The position numbers and the translations under genes are program-made. From Lysobacterales bacterium UBA5700 (GTDB lineage: Bacteria > Pseudomonadota > Gammaproteobacteria > Xanthomonadales > Xanthomonadaceae): 8,031 nucleotides of DNA. Where the stretch lies: assembly GCA_002420085.1 (NCBI GenBank), contig DIHI01000133.1, positions 1 to 8,031 of the forward strand. The letters run 5' to 3'. The notes below the pieces were generated by a model. That model did no database searches and was not told the origin of the DNA. It saw only the letters and a program-made list of their open reading frames with translations. Positions 1 through 5,873 of this stretch are shown here, in pieces (within the stretch, counting starts at the first letter, position 1; every line of letters begins with the position of its first letter).

Positions 1-98
1 CGGTGCTGGAGTGGGTGCTGGGGGCTGAGTCTGGTTGCAGCGGGGACGTGGGTCCGGAGATTGGGATGCGTGAGTCGTAGAGGCCGAGAATCCCGCAC
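1..98. other. Unassigned left edge, downstream of tonB
   Basis: This short G-rich stretch follows the tonB stop codon. I see no minus-strand start codon in it, so the next minus-strand gene, if any, begins beyond the window. On the plus strand a frame is open from base 3 to a TAG at 78-80 and could be the 3' end of a convergent gene, but its composition is repetitive (GGTGCTGG-like words) and I recognise no family. No convincing hairpin plus T-run terminator is visible. Confidence 0.3.
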
Positions 99-1013
99 TC
101 AGGGACGTTGCTGGAGTCGGCCGTCGGCCAGATACTGCCAGGTTCGGGTGATGTGCAGGACATCGACGTTCTCGCTGTTCTGCGGCAAGGGCGCGAACGG
201 TTGGGCCAGACGCACGGTGCGGATCGCCGCCTCGTCGAGCAGCGGCTGGCCGCTCGATCGGACCACATCGATCGACTGCACCGAGCCGTCGCGTGCGACC
301 GCGACCGTCAACACCAGGCTGCCGGCCAGCCGCCGTCGGCGCACTTCGTCGGGATAGTTGAGATTGCCGATCCGTTCGACTCGGCGAACCCAGTCGCCGA
401 CGTAGCCGGCCCATTCGAACTCGCGGGTGCTGGCCGAGACGAACTTGCGGTTCGGCGATTTCGCCAGCAGTTCCTGTTCGCGTTCGATCTCGGCGGCCAG
501 TCGGGCCATTTCCAGGCGCATCTCGGCCAGTTCCGCACCGCGCGGCAGATCGGTCTCCAGGGTCGGTTCGGCCTCGGCGTCCGGGCTGCGAGTCTGTCCC
601 TCGGTGCTGACGATCGTCGTCAGCTCGGTCACGCTTGGGGTTGGTGCCTGCTCGATCGTCGGTTCCGGTGCGGCGCCCGGCTCCAGGCTTTCGATTGCCG
701 CCGATTGCGGCGCCCGTGGTCGTTCGGCGCGCTCCGATTCACCGCCGCCGCGCTGGTTCGAGCGGGCCAGGAAATCGGCCTGCTCGGGCTCGCTCTCGCT
801 GCGCGTGTGGCTGAGGATGATATCGAGCGTCGGCCGCACCGTCGCCGGTCGATCGACCGCGAAGCCGATCCCGAGGATCAGGATGCCGTGGGCGATCAGG
901 GCCAGGGTCAGGGTGGCACCGAAGCGATCGGCGACCCCAGGCTGGCGCAGGGTGGGCGCCACCGCCGCAGCCACGGTCGGATCAGGCCCGCGCGAGACGT
1001 GTTTCGATGACAT
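99..1013 (-). CDS. tonB: TonB-family energy-transducing protein (TonB3-like)
   Basis: This TonB-family protein (304 residues from the chosen ATG) would couple the inner-membrane proton motive force to an outer-membrane partner. Residues about 33-53 form one membrane segment near the N-terminus and contain a His (H42), as in classical TonB anchors. A Glu/Ala-rich periplasmic spacer follows, with a heptad-like coiled coil around 160-186. The C-terminal TonB domain spans about 218-297; it starts at a YPDEVRRR motif and contains the typical GSLVLTVAVARDGSV strand and an AAIRTVRLAQPFAPLP helix-turn. The spacer lacks the Pro-Lys/Pro-Glu repeats of enterobacterial TonB. The start at 1013 is the first ATG compatible with a short N-terminus and overlaps the gshB stop by 32 bases; an in-frame GTG at 1061 would add 16 residues. 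By family knowledge, P. aeruginosa tonB3 sits in the same place beside gshB and pilG and is implicated in twitching motility. A pilus role here is inferred from position only. Confidence 0.88.
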   Translation of the reverse strand: MSSKHVSRGPDPTVAAAVAPTLRQPGVADRFGATLTLALIAHGILILGIGFAVDRPATVRPTLDIILSHTRSESEPEQADFLARSNQRGGGESERAERPRAPQSAAIESLEPGAAPEPTIEQAPTPSVTELTTIVSTEGQTRSPDAEAEPTLETDLPRGAELAEMRLEMARLAAEIEREQELLAKSPNRKFVSASTREFEWAGYVGDWVRRVERIGNLNYPDEVRRRRLAGSLVLTVAVARDGSVQSIDVVRSSGQPLLDEAAIRTVRLAQPFAPLPQNSENVDVLHITRTWQYLADGRLQQRP

Positions 1014-1935
1014 CGAACAACAGACCGGCAATGTTGATCCCGAACCGGGCATCCAGTTCACGCACGCAGGTCGGGCTGGTGACGTTGACTTCGGTGAGGT
1101 GCTCGCCGATCACGTCCAGACCGACCAGCAGCATGCCGCGACGGCGCATCTCCGGCCCGACCACGCTGGCGATCCGACGCTCGGCATCGGTCAGCGGCCG
1201 ACCCTCGCCCCGACCTCCGACCGCCAGGTTGCCACGAAAGTCGCTGCCTTGCGGGATGCGTGCCAGCGCATAGGGAACCGGCTCGCCGTCGATCAGCAGG
1301 ACGCGCTTGTCGCCATCGACGATGCGGGGCAGGAATTTCTGTGCCATCGCCGTTCGGCTGCCCCGAGCGGTCAGGGTTTCCAGGATCACTGCCAGGTTGG
1401 GATCATCTGGCGCGGTGCGGAAGATCGAATGGCCACCCATGCCATCGAGCGGCTTGAGCACGCACAGACCGTGCAGTTCGACGAACTCGCGCAGGGCATC
1501 GGCGCGTCGGCTGACCCGAGTCGGCGGACACAGATCAGGGAACAGCAGGGCGGCGAGTTTCTCGTTGAGGTCGCGCAGTCCACGCGGATCGTTGACCACC
1601 AGGGCGCCACGCTGCTGCGCGATCTCCAGAATCTGGGTGGCGTGAATGTAGTTGTCATCGACCGGTGGATCCAGGCGCATCAGGATCACGTCGAACGTCG
1701 ACAGATCAACGCGCTGCACATCGCCGAGTCGGAACCAGTCACGTGGCGTGTCGTGGACGACGATCGGCGCGGCCAGCGCGACCGGATCGCCCTGGTCGAG
1801 CCCGAGACTGCCGGGGATGATGTAGGTCAGCTCGCAGGCCCGGCGCTGGGCTTCGAGCAGAAGGGCGAAACTGGTGTCCTTGATCGGTTTGATGGACGCG
1901 ATCGGATCCATCACGATGGCGCAGCGAATCGGCAT
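982..1935 (-). CDS. gshB: Glutathione synthetase
   Basis: This enzyme ligates glycine to gamma-glutamylcysteine using ATP, the last step of glutathione synthesis in the cytosol. The 317 residues match the proteobacterial GshB length (about 315) and family motifs throughout: an N-terminal IVMDPI stretch followed by K..TSFALLLEAQRR (residues 7-32), LMRLDPP (85-91), NDPRGLRDLNEKL (115-127), the ATP-grasp glycine loop KPLDGMGG (161-168), DGDKRVLLIDGEPVPYALARIPQG (207-230), RGNLAVGGRGE (234-244) and the metal/substrate region TEVNVTSPTC (281-290). All expected catalytic blocks look intact. I chose the ATG at 1935 because the protein then begins, like the family, a few residues before the first strand; a TTG at 1944 would add three residues. 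It is the first gene of the minus-strand pair and overlaps tonB downstream, so the two are probably co-transcribed. A possible TAGCAT -10 element lies at 1966-1971 on this strand, without a good -35. Confidence 0.97.
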   Translation of the reverse strand: MPIRCAIVMDPIASIKPIKDTSFALLLEAQRRACELTYIIPGSLGLDQGDPVALAAPIVVHDTPRDWFRLGDVQRVDLSTFDVILMRLDPPVDDNYIHATQILEIAQQRGALVVNDPRGLRDLNEKLAALLFPDLCPPTRVSRRADALREFVELHGLCVLKPLDGMGGHSIFRTAPDDPNLAVILETLTARGSRTAMAQKFLPRIVDGDKRVLLIDGEPVPYALARIPQGSDFRGNLAVGGRGEGRPLTDAERRIASVVGPEMRRRGMLLVGLDVIGEHLTEVNVTSPTCVRELDARFGINIAGLLFDVIETRLARA

Positions 1936-2118
1936 GTCGAGCAACTGTTGGCGATGACCTGCGCTATGCTAGCCCGAACCGATCGAGGTTGCTCGGACGC
2001 CGCGCTCACCGTTGCAGCAGAGGATGCGCTGAAAATGGTGTGGTGATCTCGGGTGGTGAGGGTCGATTCCGGGGAACGGCGGGTGTCGGCGCACACAGGC
2101 GTGTTCCGTGCGAGCAAG

Positions 2119-2134
2119 TGTGACGGGCTTAACA
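2119..2134 (+). promoter_or_regulatory. Candidate CRP/Vfr/Clp-type binding site
   Basis: The sequence reads TGTGA, six bases, then TAACA, which is nine of ten matches to the CRP-family palindrome TGTGA-N6-TCACA. Its centre (2126.5) is 24.5 bases upstream of the -35 hexamer, equivalent to about -59 relative to the predicted start. That is close to the class I activator position, though not exactly -61.5. CRP-family regulators (Vfr in Pseudomonas, Clp in Xanthomonas) use this type of site. Binding is inferred. Confidence 0.45.
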
Positions 2135-2150
2135 GTTTTTTGTGGCCATC

Positions 2151-2178
2151 TTGACACACTGGCTTCGAGTTGGATGAT
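2151..2178 (+). promoter_or_regulatory. Candidate sigma-70 promoter of the pil-chp operon
   Basis: A perfect -35 hexamer TTGACA (2151-2156) is followed after 16 bases by GATGAT (2173-2178), a four-of-six match to TATAAT. Transcription would begin near 2185, leaving a leader of about 145 bases before pilG. It is the best promoter match I found in the intergenic region and points into the pilus operon. Confidence 0.55.
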
Positions 2179-2320
2179 ATGACTATCCGGGAAGTGCCTG
2201 TTTTGGTTGGTCATCAGTCAAGTCTCGAAATCGGGGGTAAGGGTGAGCGGTTCGAGCGGACGGATTCGTTCGTAATTCGTGCTGTTGCGGTGCTGTCGGC
2301 CCGCAGGGCAGGGTCCATTT

Positions 2321-2326
2321 AGGAGG
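2321..2326 (+). promoter_or_regulatory. Strong Shine-Dalgarno of pilG
   Basis: A full AGGAGG lies four bases before the pilG ATG. This fixes the start at 2331. The spacing is shorter than the usual 5-9 bases. Confidence 0.8.
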
Positions 2327-2330
2327 TCAG

Positions 2331-2738
2331 ATGGAAACAAACCAAAGCGGCAGCCTGGCGGGTCTCAGGGTCATGGTCATCGATGACTCCAAGACCATTC
2401 GGCGCACCGCAGAAACCTTGCTGGCGCGCGAGGGCTGTCAGGTCGCGACCGCGACCGACGGCTTCGAGGCGCTGGCCAAGATCGCCGACCAGAAGCCGCA
2501 GATCGTGTTCGTCGACATCATGATGCCGCGCCTGGATGGCTACCAGACCTGTGCCCTGATCAAGAGCAACAGCGAATTCCGTTCGGTACCGGTGCTGATG
2601 CTCTCCTCGAAGGATGGCCTGTTCGACAAGGCACGCGGCCGCATCGTCGGCGCCCAGGAGTACCTGACCAAACCGTTCACGCGCGACGAGCTTCTGTCCG
2701 CGATTCGCAAACACGTCGCCCTGCCGGCGGCGAGCTGA
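2331..2738 (+). CDS. pilG: Twitching motility response regulator PilG
   Basis: This single-domain CheY-like receiver (135 residues, the same length as P. aeruginosa PilG) is phosphorylated by the ChpA kinase. In that system it promotes pilus extension and cAMP signalling at the pole. The acidic pair D18-D19 is in the VIDDSKTIRRTAETLL block and the phospho-acceptor is D62 in FVDIMMPRLDG. The switch Ser is S92 in LMLSSKDG, and the conserved Lys is K114 in YLTKPF. There is no output domain, so it must act through protein contacts. The VIDDSKTIRR and YQTCALIKSN stretches are characteristic of PilG rather than of generic CheY. It is the first gene of the operon and starts behind a consensus ribosome binding site; pilH follows after 10 bases. 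Confidence 0.96.
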   Translation: METNQSGSLAGLRVMVIDDSKTIRRTAETLLAREGCQVATATDGFEALAKIADQKPQIVFVDIMMPRLDGYQTCALIKSNSEFRSVPVLMLSSKDGLFDKARGRIVGAQEYLTKPFTRDELLSAIRKHVALPAAS

Positions 2739-2748
2739 AGGAAAATCC

Positions 2749-3117
2749 ATGGCTCACATACTTTTGATTGAAGACTCGCCGACCGATACCCGGGTGTTCA
2801 CCACCATGCTGGAGCGCAACGGCTATCAGGTCAGCGTTGCCGGCACTGCCGAGGACGGCCTCGAACTCGCCAAGCAGGTCAAGCCCGACCTGGTGATGAT
2901 GGACATCATTCTGCCGGGCATGAATGGCTTTCAGGCGACGCGCGCGCTGTCGCGCGATCCCGACACCAGCCATATCCCGGTCATCATCGTCAGCACCAAG
3001 GGCATGGAGACCGACAAGGTCTGGGGCATGCGCCAGGGTGCCAAGGACTACGTGGTCAAGCCACCGGAAGAGAAGGATCTCATCAACCGCATCCAGACCC
3101 TGATCGGCCAGGTCTGA
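2749..3117 (+). CDS. pilH: Twitching motility response regulator PilH
   Basis: This second stand-alone receiver (122 residues) is the counterpart of PilG. In the P. aeruginosa system PilH opposes or balances PilG, favouring retraction or acting as a phosphate sink. The acidic pocket is E8-D9 (Glu in the first position), the phospho-acceptor is D52 in MMDIILPGMNGFQATR, the switch residue is S82 in IIVSTKG, and the conserved Lys is K104. The block GMETDKVWGMRQGAKDY (85-101) is a PilH hallmark. Pro106 follows K104-P105, giving KPP where P. aeruginosa PilH has KPV. The start is the ATG at 2749, preceded by AAGGA with a six-base gap; the stop is seven bases before pilI. All residues needed for phosphorylation are present. 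Confidence 0.95.
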   Translation: MAHILLIEDSPTDTRVFTTMLERNGYQVSVAGTAEDGLELAKQVKPDLVMMDIILPGMNGFQATRALSRDPDTSHIPVIIVSTKGMETDKVWGMRQGAKDYVVKPPEEKDLINRIQTLIGQV

Positions 3118-3119
3118 GG
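3116..3119 (+). promoter_or_regulatory. Ribosome binding site deciding the pilI GTG start
   Basis: GAGG overlaps the pilH stop codon and lies five bases before GTG at 3125, but eleven before the next in-frame ATG at 3131. Spacing therefore favours the GTG, although the two choices differ by only two residues. The overlap with the pilH stop suggests translational coupling. Confidence 0.5.
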
Positions 3120-3124
3120 CGAAT

Positions 3125-3709
3125 GTGGCCATGATCGCGGCAGACCTGGCTGCGCCGGAATCGGTTCCCGCCATCACGGGACCGTTCGCGACCCTGCTCG
3201 AATTCGAGCGGCTCAGTCTGGCGCACCGGCCGGGTCGCCCCGATCTGGTCCAGGCCGAGGGTCACTATCGCGGGGTTGCCTATCGGATCGGCGGTTTCCG
3301 GCTGGTGTCGGACTTCTCCGACATCCTGGAAATTCTCACGGTTCCAGCGATCACCCCGGTGCCCGGCGCCGACGACTGGATGCTGGGCATCGCCAATGTA
3401 CGCGGCAATCTGGTGCCGGTGGTCGATCTGCGGCGATTCCTGCTGGGTGAGCGCAGTCTGGTCTTCGACGGCCAGCGAATGTTGTTGATCCGTCAGCAGG
3501 GTGGCAATGTTGCGGTGCTGGTCGATGAATTCTTCGGCCAGCGTGGCTTCGTAGAGGATGAGCGCATTGATGCGCCGACGGAACAGGAGCGGTATCCGCG
3601 TCTGACCGGGTTCGTCGCCCGGAGCTATCAGGTGGGCGGGCACGATTGGAGCGTTTTCGATCTCGCGCGGTTGACGCGCACCCCCGAGTTCAGGCAGGCG
3701 GCGCACTAG
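3125..3709 (+). CDS. pilI: CheW-like adaptor PilI
   Basis: This cytoplasmic scaffold protein (194 residues) would link the PilJ receptor to the ChpA kinase in the polar chemosensory array. A variable N-terminal tail of about 45 residues precedes a CheW domain from about 48 to 185. Recognisable blocks are the strand YRIGGFRLVSDFSDILEIL, the PVPGADDWMLGIANVRGNLVPVVDL core with the Arg-Gly pair R93-G94 that contacts kinase and receptor, and a late strand with VLVDEFFGQRGF. No catalytic residues are expected. It is slightly longer than P. aeruginosa PilI (178), mainly in the tail. It sits seven bases after pilH and 40 bases before pilJ. The assignment as PilI, rather than a generic CheW or the ChpC paralogue, rests on operon position and the PilI-like spacing of motifs. 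Confidence 0.93.
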   Translation: MAMIAADLAAPESVPAITGPFATLLEFERLSLAHRPGRPDLVQAEGHYRGVAYRIGGFRLVSDFSDILEILTVPAITPVPGADDWMLGIANVRGNLVPVVDLRRFLLGERSLVFDGQRMLLIRQQGGNVAVLVDEFFGQRGFVEDERIDAPTEQERYPRLTGFVARSYQVGGHDWSVFDLARLTRTPEFRQAAH

Positions 3710-3749
3710 TGCCGGTCGGTCGGTCATCACAGATGAGGAAGTTTGAAAG

Positions 3750-5786
3750 ATGAGCACGGTCAAGGGCGGCATCAGGGATCCCGAAGGGCGATCCGGCATC
3801 AACTTCTGGGCTGCTGCGCTGTCTCTGGCGTTGCTGCTGTTCGGTCTCAACTTCTACCTGACCGGTCAGCGCAATACCGAGGAAAGCCAGGCGCGCGATC
3901 TCATCGCCGAGCTTCAGGTGCTGTCCCAGCAGGTCGCCAAGTTCTCGGCGGAAGCGGCAGCCGGTGGCTTCGAGGCATTCGCCGGTCTTCGCCAGACCCG
4001 CGAGCGGGCGACCGCCATTCTGACCAGCCTCAAGGAAGGCGATGCCGCCACTGGCCTGCCGTCCTACGCTCAGACACCGGGTGTTGCCGAACCACTGTCC
4101 CGCCTCAACCAGACTTGGGTTCCGATCGACGACAACGTCGGTCGAATCCTCGATCGTGAGGAACTGGTTCTCAATCTGTCCGATACCGCGACCGAATTCT
4201 CCAGTGCGATTCCGGTGCTTCAGGCCAAGATGGACGAAGTGGTCCGGGCGATGTCGATCTCCGGTGCCGCCAGTTCGCAGATCTACATCGGCGCCCAGCA
4301 ACTCGTCCTGGCCGACCGCATGATCCGCTACGTCACCCAGATCCTTCAGGGTGGCGCCAGCGCGGTCTCGGCCGCTGACCGCCTGTCGCGCGACAGCGCC
4401 CGATTCGGGCAGGTGCTGGATGGCTTGGCCGAAGGCAACGATGCCATGAACATTCGCCGGGTCGGTGCCGCCGAGGCCGGACCGGTGCTCGACGACGCCC
4501 GTACCCAGTTCAGCCAGATGCAGCCCAATGTGGCGATGATGCTGGAAGCCTCGGCCGACCTGTTCGAGGTGAAGGAAGCGGCCAGCCTGATCTTCCAGGA
4601 TTCGGAAATGCTGCTCACCCGCGCGCGGGAACTCAACGCCGCGTTCGGCGCCCTGCCTGAGACCCGTCTGTTCCCCAGTCTGCTGGTGGCGATCATCGTC
4701 GGCGGTACCGCCCTGGTCTCGCTGTTCGGCTTGGTGGTGTCGCTGTTCCGCGATCAGACCCGCCGATTCCGCAAGACCCAGGAAGACAACCAGCGCAACC
4801 AGGAGGCGATTCTGCGCTTGCTGGACGAAATGGGGTCGCTCGCGGAAGGCGACCTGACCGTGAAGGCGACCGTTACCGAGGACATCACCGGGGCAATCTC
4901 GGACTCGATCAACTACACGGTCGATGAGTTGCGACGACTGGTCGGAACCATCACCGAGACCTCGGTGCAGGTCGCAGCCGCCGCCCAGGAAACCCAGGCG
5001 ACCGCCATGCAACTGGCCGAGGCGGCCGAACATCAGGCGCAGCAGATCAACTCGGCATCCAACCAGATCACCGACATCGCCAACAGCATTCTGCAGGTCT
5101 CGAAGAATTCCGCCGAATCGGCCGAGGTGGCGCAGCGTTCGGTGCGAATCGCCGCCAACGGCGCCGAGGTGGTCCGTCAGACCATCGACGGCATGGACTC
5201 GATTCGCGACCAGATCCAGGAAACCTCGAAGCGAATCAAGCGGCTGGGTGAAAGCTCGCAGGAAATCGGCTCGATCGTCGAACTGATCAGCGACATTGCC
5301 GAACAGACCAACATTCTGGCGCTGAACGCCGCCATTCAGGCGGCATCGGCAGGTGAGGCCGGCCGTGGATTCGCGGTCGTGGCGGACGAAGTGCAGCGAC
5401 TCGCGGAACGCTCCTCCAACGCCACCAAGCGAATCGAAATGCTGGTCCAGACCATTCAGTCCGATACCAACGAAGCGGTCAGCTCGATGGAGCAGACGAC
5501 CGCTGAGGTGGTCAGCGGTGCCCGCCTCGCCGAGGACGCCGGTCTGGCCCTGATCGAGATCGAAAAGGTGTCGAACGACTTGGCAGGCTTGATTCAGAGC
5601 ATCTCCGAGGCAGCCCGCCAGCAGTCCGGTGCGGCGACCTCGATCACTTCGACCATGACGGTCATCGAGGAGATCACCAGTCAGACATCCCAGGGTGCCA
5701 GCCAGACTGCCGAATCGATCGGCAACCTGGCCCAGTTGGCCGCCGACCTGCGACGCTCGGTCGACGGCTTCAAACTCCCCGGATGA
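3750..5786 (+). CDS. pilJ: Type IV pilus methyl-accepting chemoreceptor PilJ
   Basis: This membrane chemoreceptor (678 residues; P. aeruginosa PilJ is 682) senses surface contact or pilin state and controls ChpA autophosphorylation. Residues 17-38 form the first membrane segment. The periplasmic part (about 39-308) contains two helical PilJ-type sensor repeats, the second with the family pattern AQQLVLADRMIRYVTQIL. The second membrane segment is about 310-333. A HAMP-like linker (about 334-396, with EGDLTV and DITGAISDSIN) leads into a long signalling coiled coil. The hairpin tip at 521-541 reads NILALNAAIQAASAGEAGRGF, the PilJ variant of the canonical AAIEAARAGE tip, and is followed by VVADEVQRLAERSSNATKRIE. 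The C-terminus ends at FKLPG and lacks an NWETF-type methyltransferase tether. The start ATG has GAGGA ten bases upstream. The next gene, chpA, starts after 87 bases, and no pilK intervenes. Confidence 0.96.
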   Translation: MSTVKGGIRDPEGRSGINFWAAALSLALLLFGLNFYLTGQRNTEESQARDLIAELQVLSQQVAKFSAEAAAGGFEAFAGLRQTRERATAILTSLKEGDAATGLPSYAQTPGVAEPLSRLNQTWVPIDDNVGRILDREELVLNLSDTATEFSSAIPVLQAKMDEVVRAMSISGAASSQIYIGAQQLVLADRMIRYVTQILQGGASAVSAADRLSRDSARFGQVLDGLAEGNDAMNIRRVGAAEAGPVLDDARTQFSQMQPNVAMMLEASADLFEVKEAASLIFQDSEMLLTRARELNAAFGALPETRLFPSLLVAIIVGGTALVSLFGLVVSLFRDQTRRFRKTQEDNQRNQEAILRLLDEMGSLAEGDLTVKATVTEDITGAISDSINYTVDELRRLVGTITETSVQVAAAAQETQATAMQLAEAAEHQAQQINSASNQITDIANSILQVSKNSAESAEVAQRSVRIAANGAEVVRQTIDGMDSIRDQIQETSKRIKRLGESSQEIGSIVELISDIAEQTNILALNAAIQAASAGEAGRGFAVVADEVQRLAERSSNATKRIEMLVQTIQSDTNEAVSSMEQTTAEVVSGARLAEDAGLALIEIEKVSNDLAGLIQSISEAARQQSGAATSITSTMTVIEEITSQTSQGASQTAESIGNLAQLAADLRRSVDGFKLPG

Positions 5787-5873
5787 TCGCAGTGACGGCT
5801 CGGTTCCGCTGGATCGAAGCCATCACCCGCTGTGCCTCGCGGCACGTCGTACATCGAGCTTGAGAGCGCCGGA

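Larger units (their letters stand above)
1936..2330. other. Divergent intergenic region between gshB and pilG
   Basis: This region of about 395 bases separates the two divergent transcription units. It has no credible gene: the minus-strand open frames across it show no recognisable domain, and one runs into the start of gshB in another frame. It contains a CRP-like site, a plus-strand sigma-70 promoter candidate and the pilG ribosome binding site, each listed separately. The local composition is richer in A/T around 2130-2190 than in the flanking genes, as expected of a promoter zone. A leader of roughly 145 bases would precede pilG. I see only a weak GCCC-loop-GGGC hairpin near 2299-2309 and no riboswitch or terminator that I can defend. 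Confidence 0.7.

Noticed and set aside
108..1010. Long plus-strand open frame of 300 codons opposite tonB
   Set aside because: It is antisense to a protein with clear TonB features, its translation is Arg/Gly/His-rich without a domain, and GC-rich genes commonly give such shadows.
1966..1971. TAGCAT -10-like element for gshB on the minus strand
   Set aside because: There is no acceptable -35 hexamer at 16-18 bases, so it is mentioned in the gshB entry but not listed as a promoter.
427..2046. Plus-strand open frame of 539 codons running opposite both tonB and gshB
   Set aside because: The minus-strand gshB frame matches glutathione synthetase motif by motif. This frame shows low-complexity Arg/Ser content and no family pattern.
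2105..2141. Hairpin-like CCGT...ACGG followed by a run of T (2136-2141), resembling a terminator
   Set aside because: The stem is only four base pairs with a long loop and is separated from the T-run. It would lie upstream of the pilG promoter with no plus-strand gene to terminate.
2141..2158. Second inverted repeat TGTG-N10-CACA overlapping the -35 element
   Set aside because: The half-site spacing is two bases longer than a CRP site and the arms are only four bases, so chance is likely.
1969..2214. Small minus-strand open frame upstream of gshB
   Set aside because: It has no domain, its composition is unlike a protein of this genome, and it covers the likely promoter region.
3690..5033. 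Minus-strand open frame of 447 codons opposite the 5' half of pilJ
   Set aside because: The PilJ frame has two membrane segments, HAMP and the MCP tip. The antisense translation is Gly/Gln/His-rich shadow.
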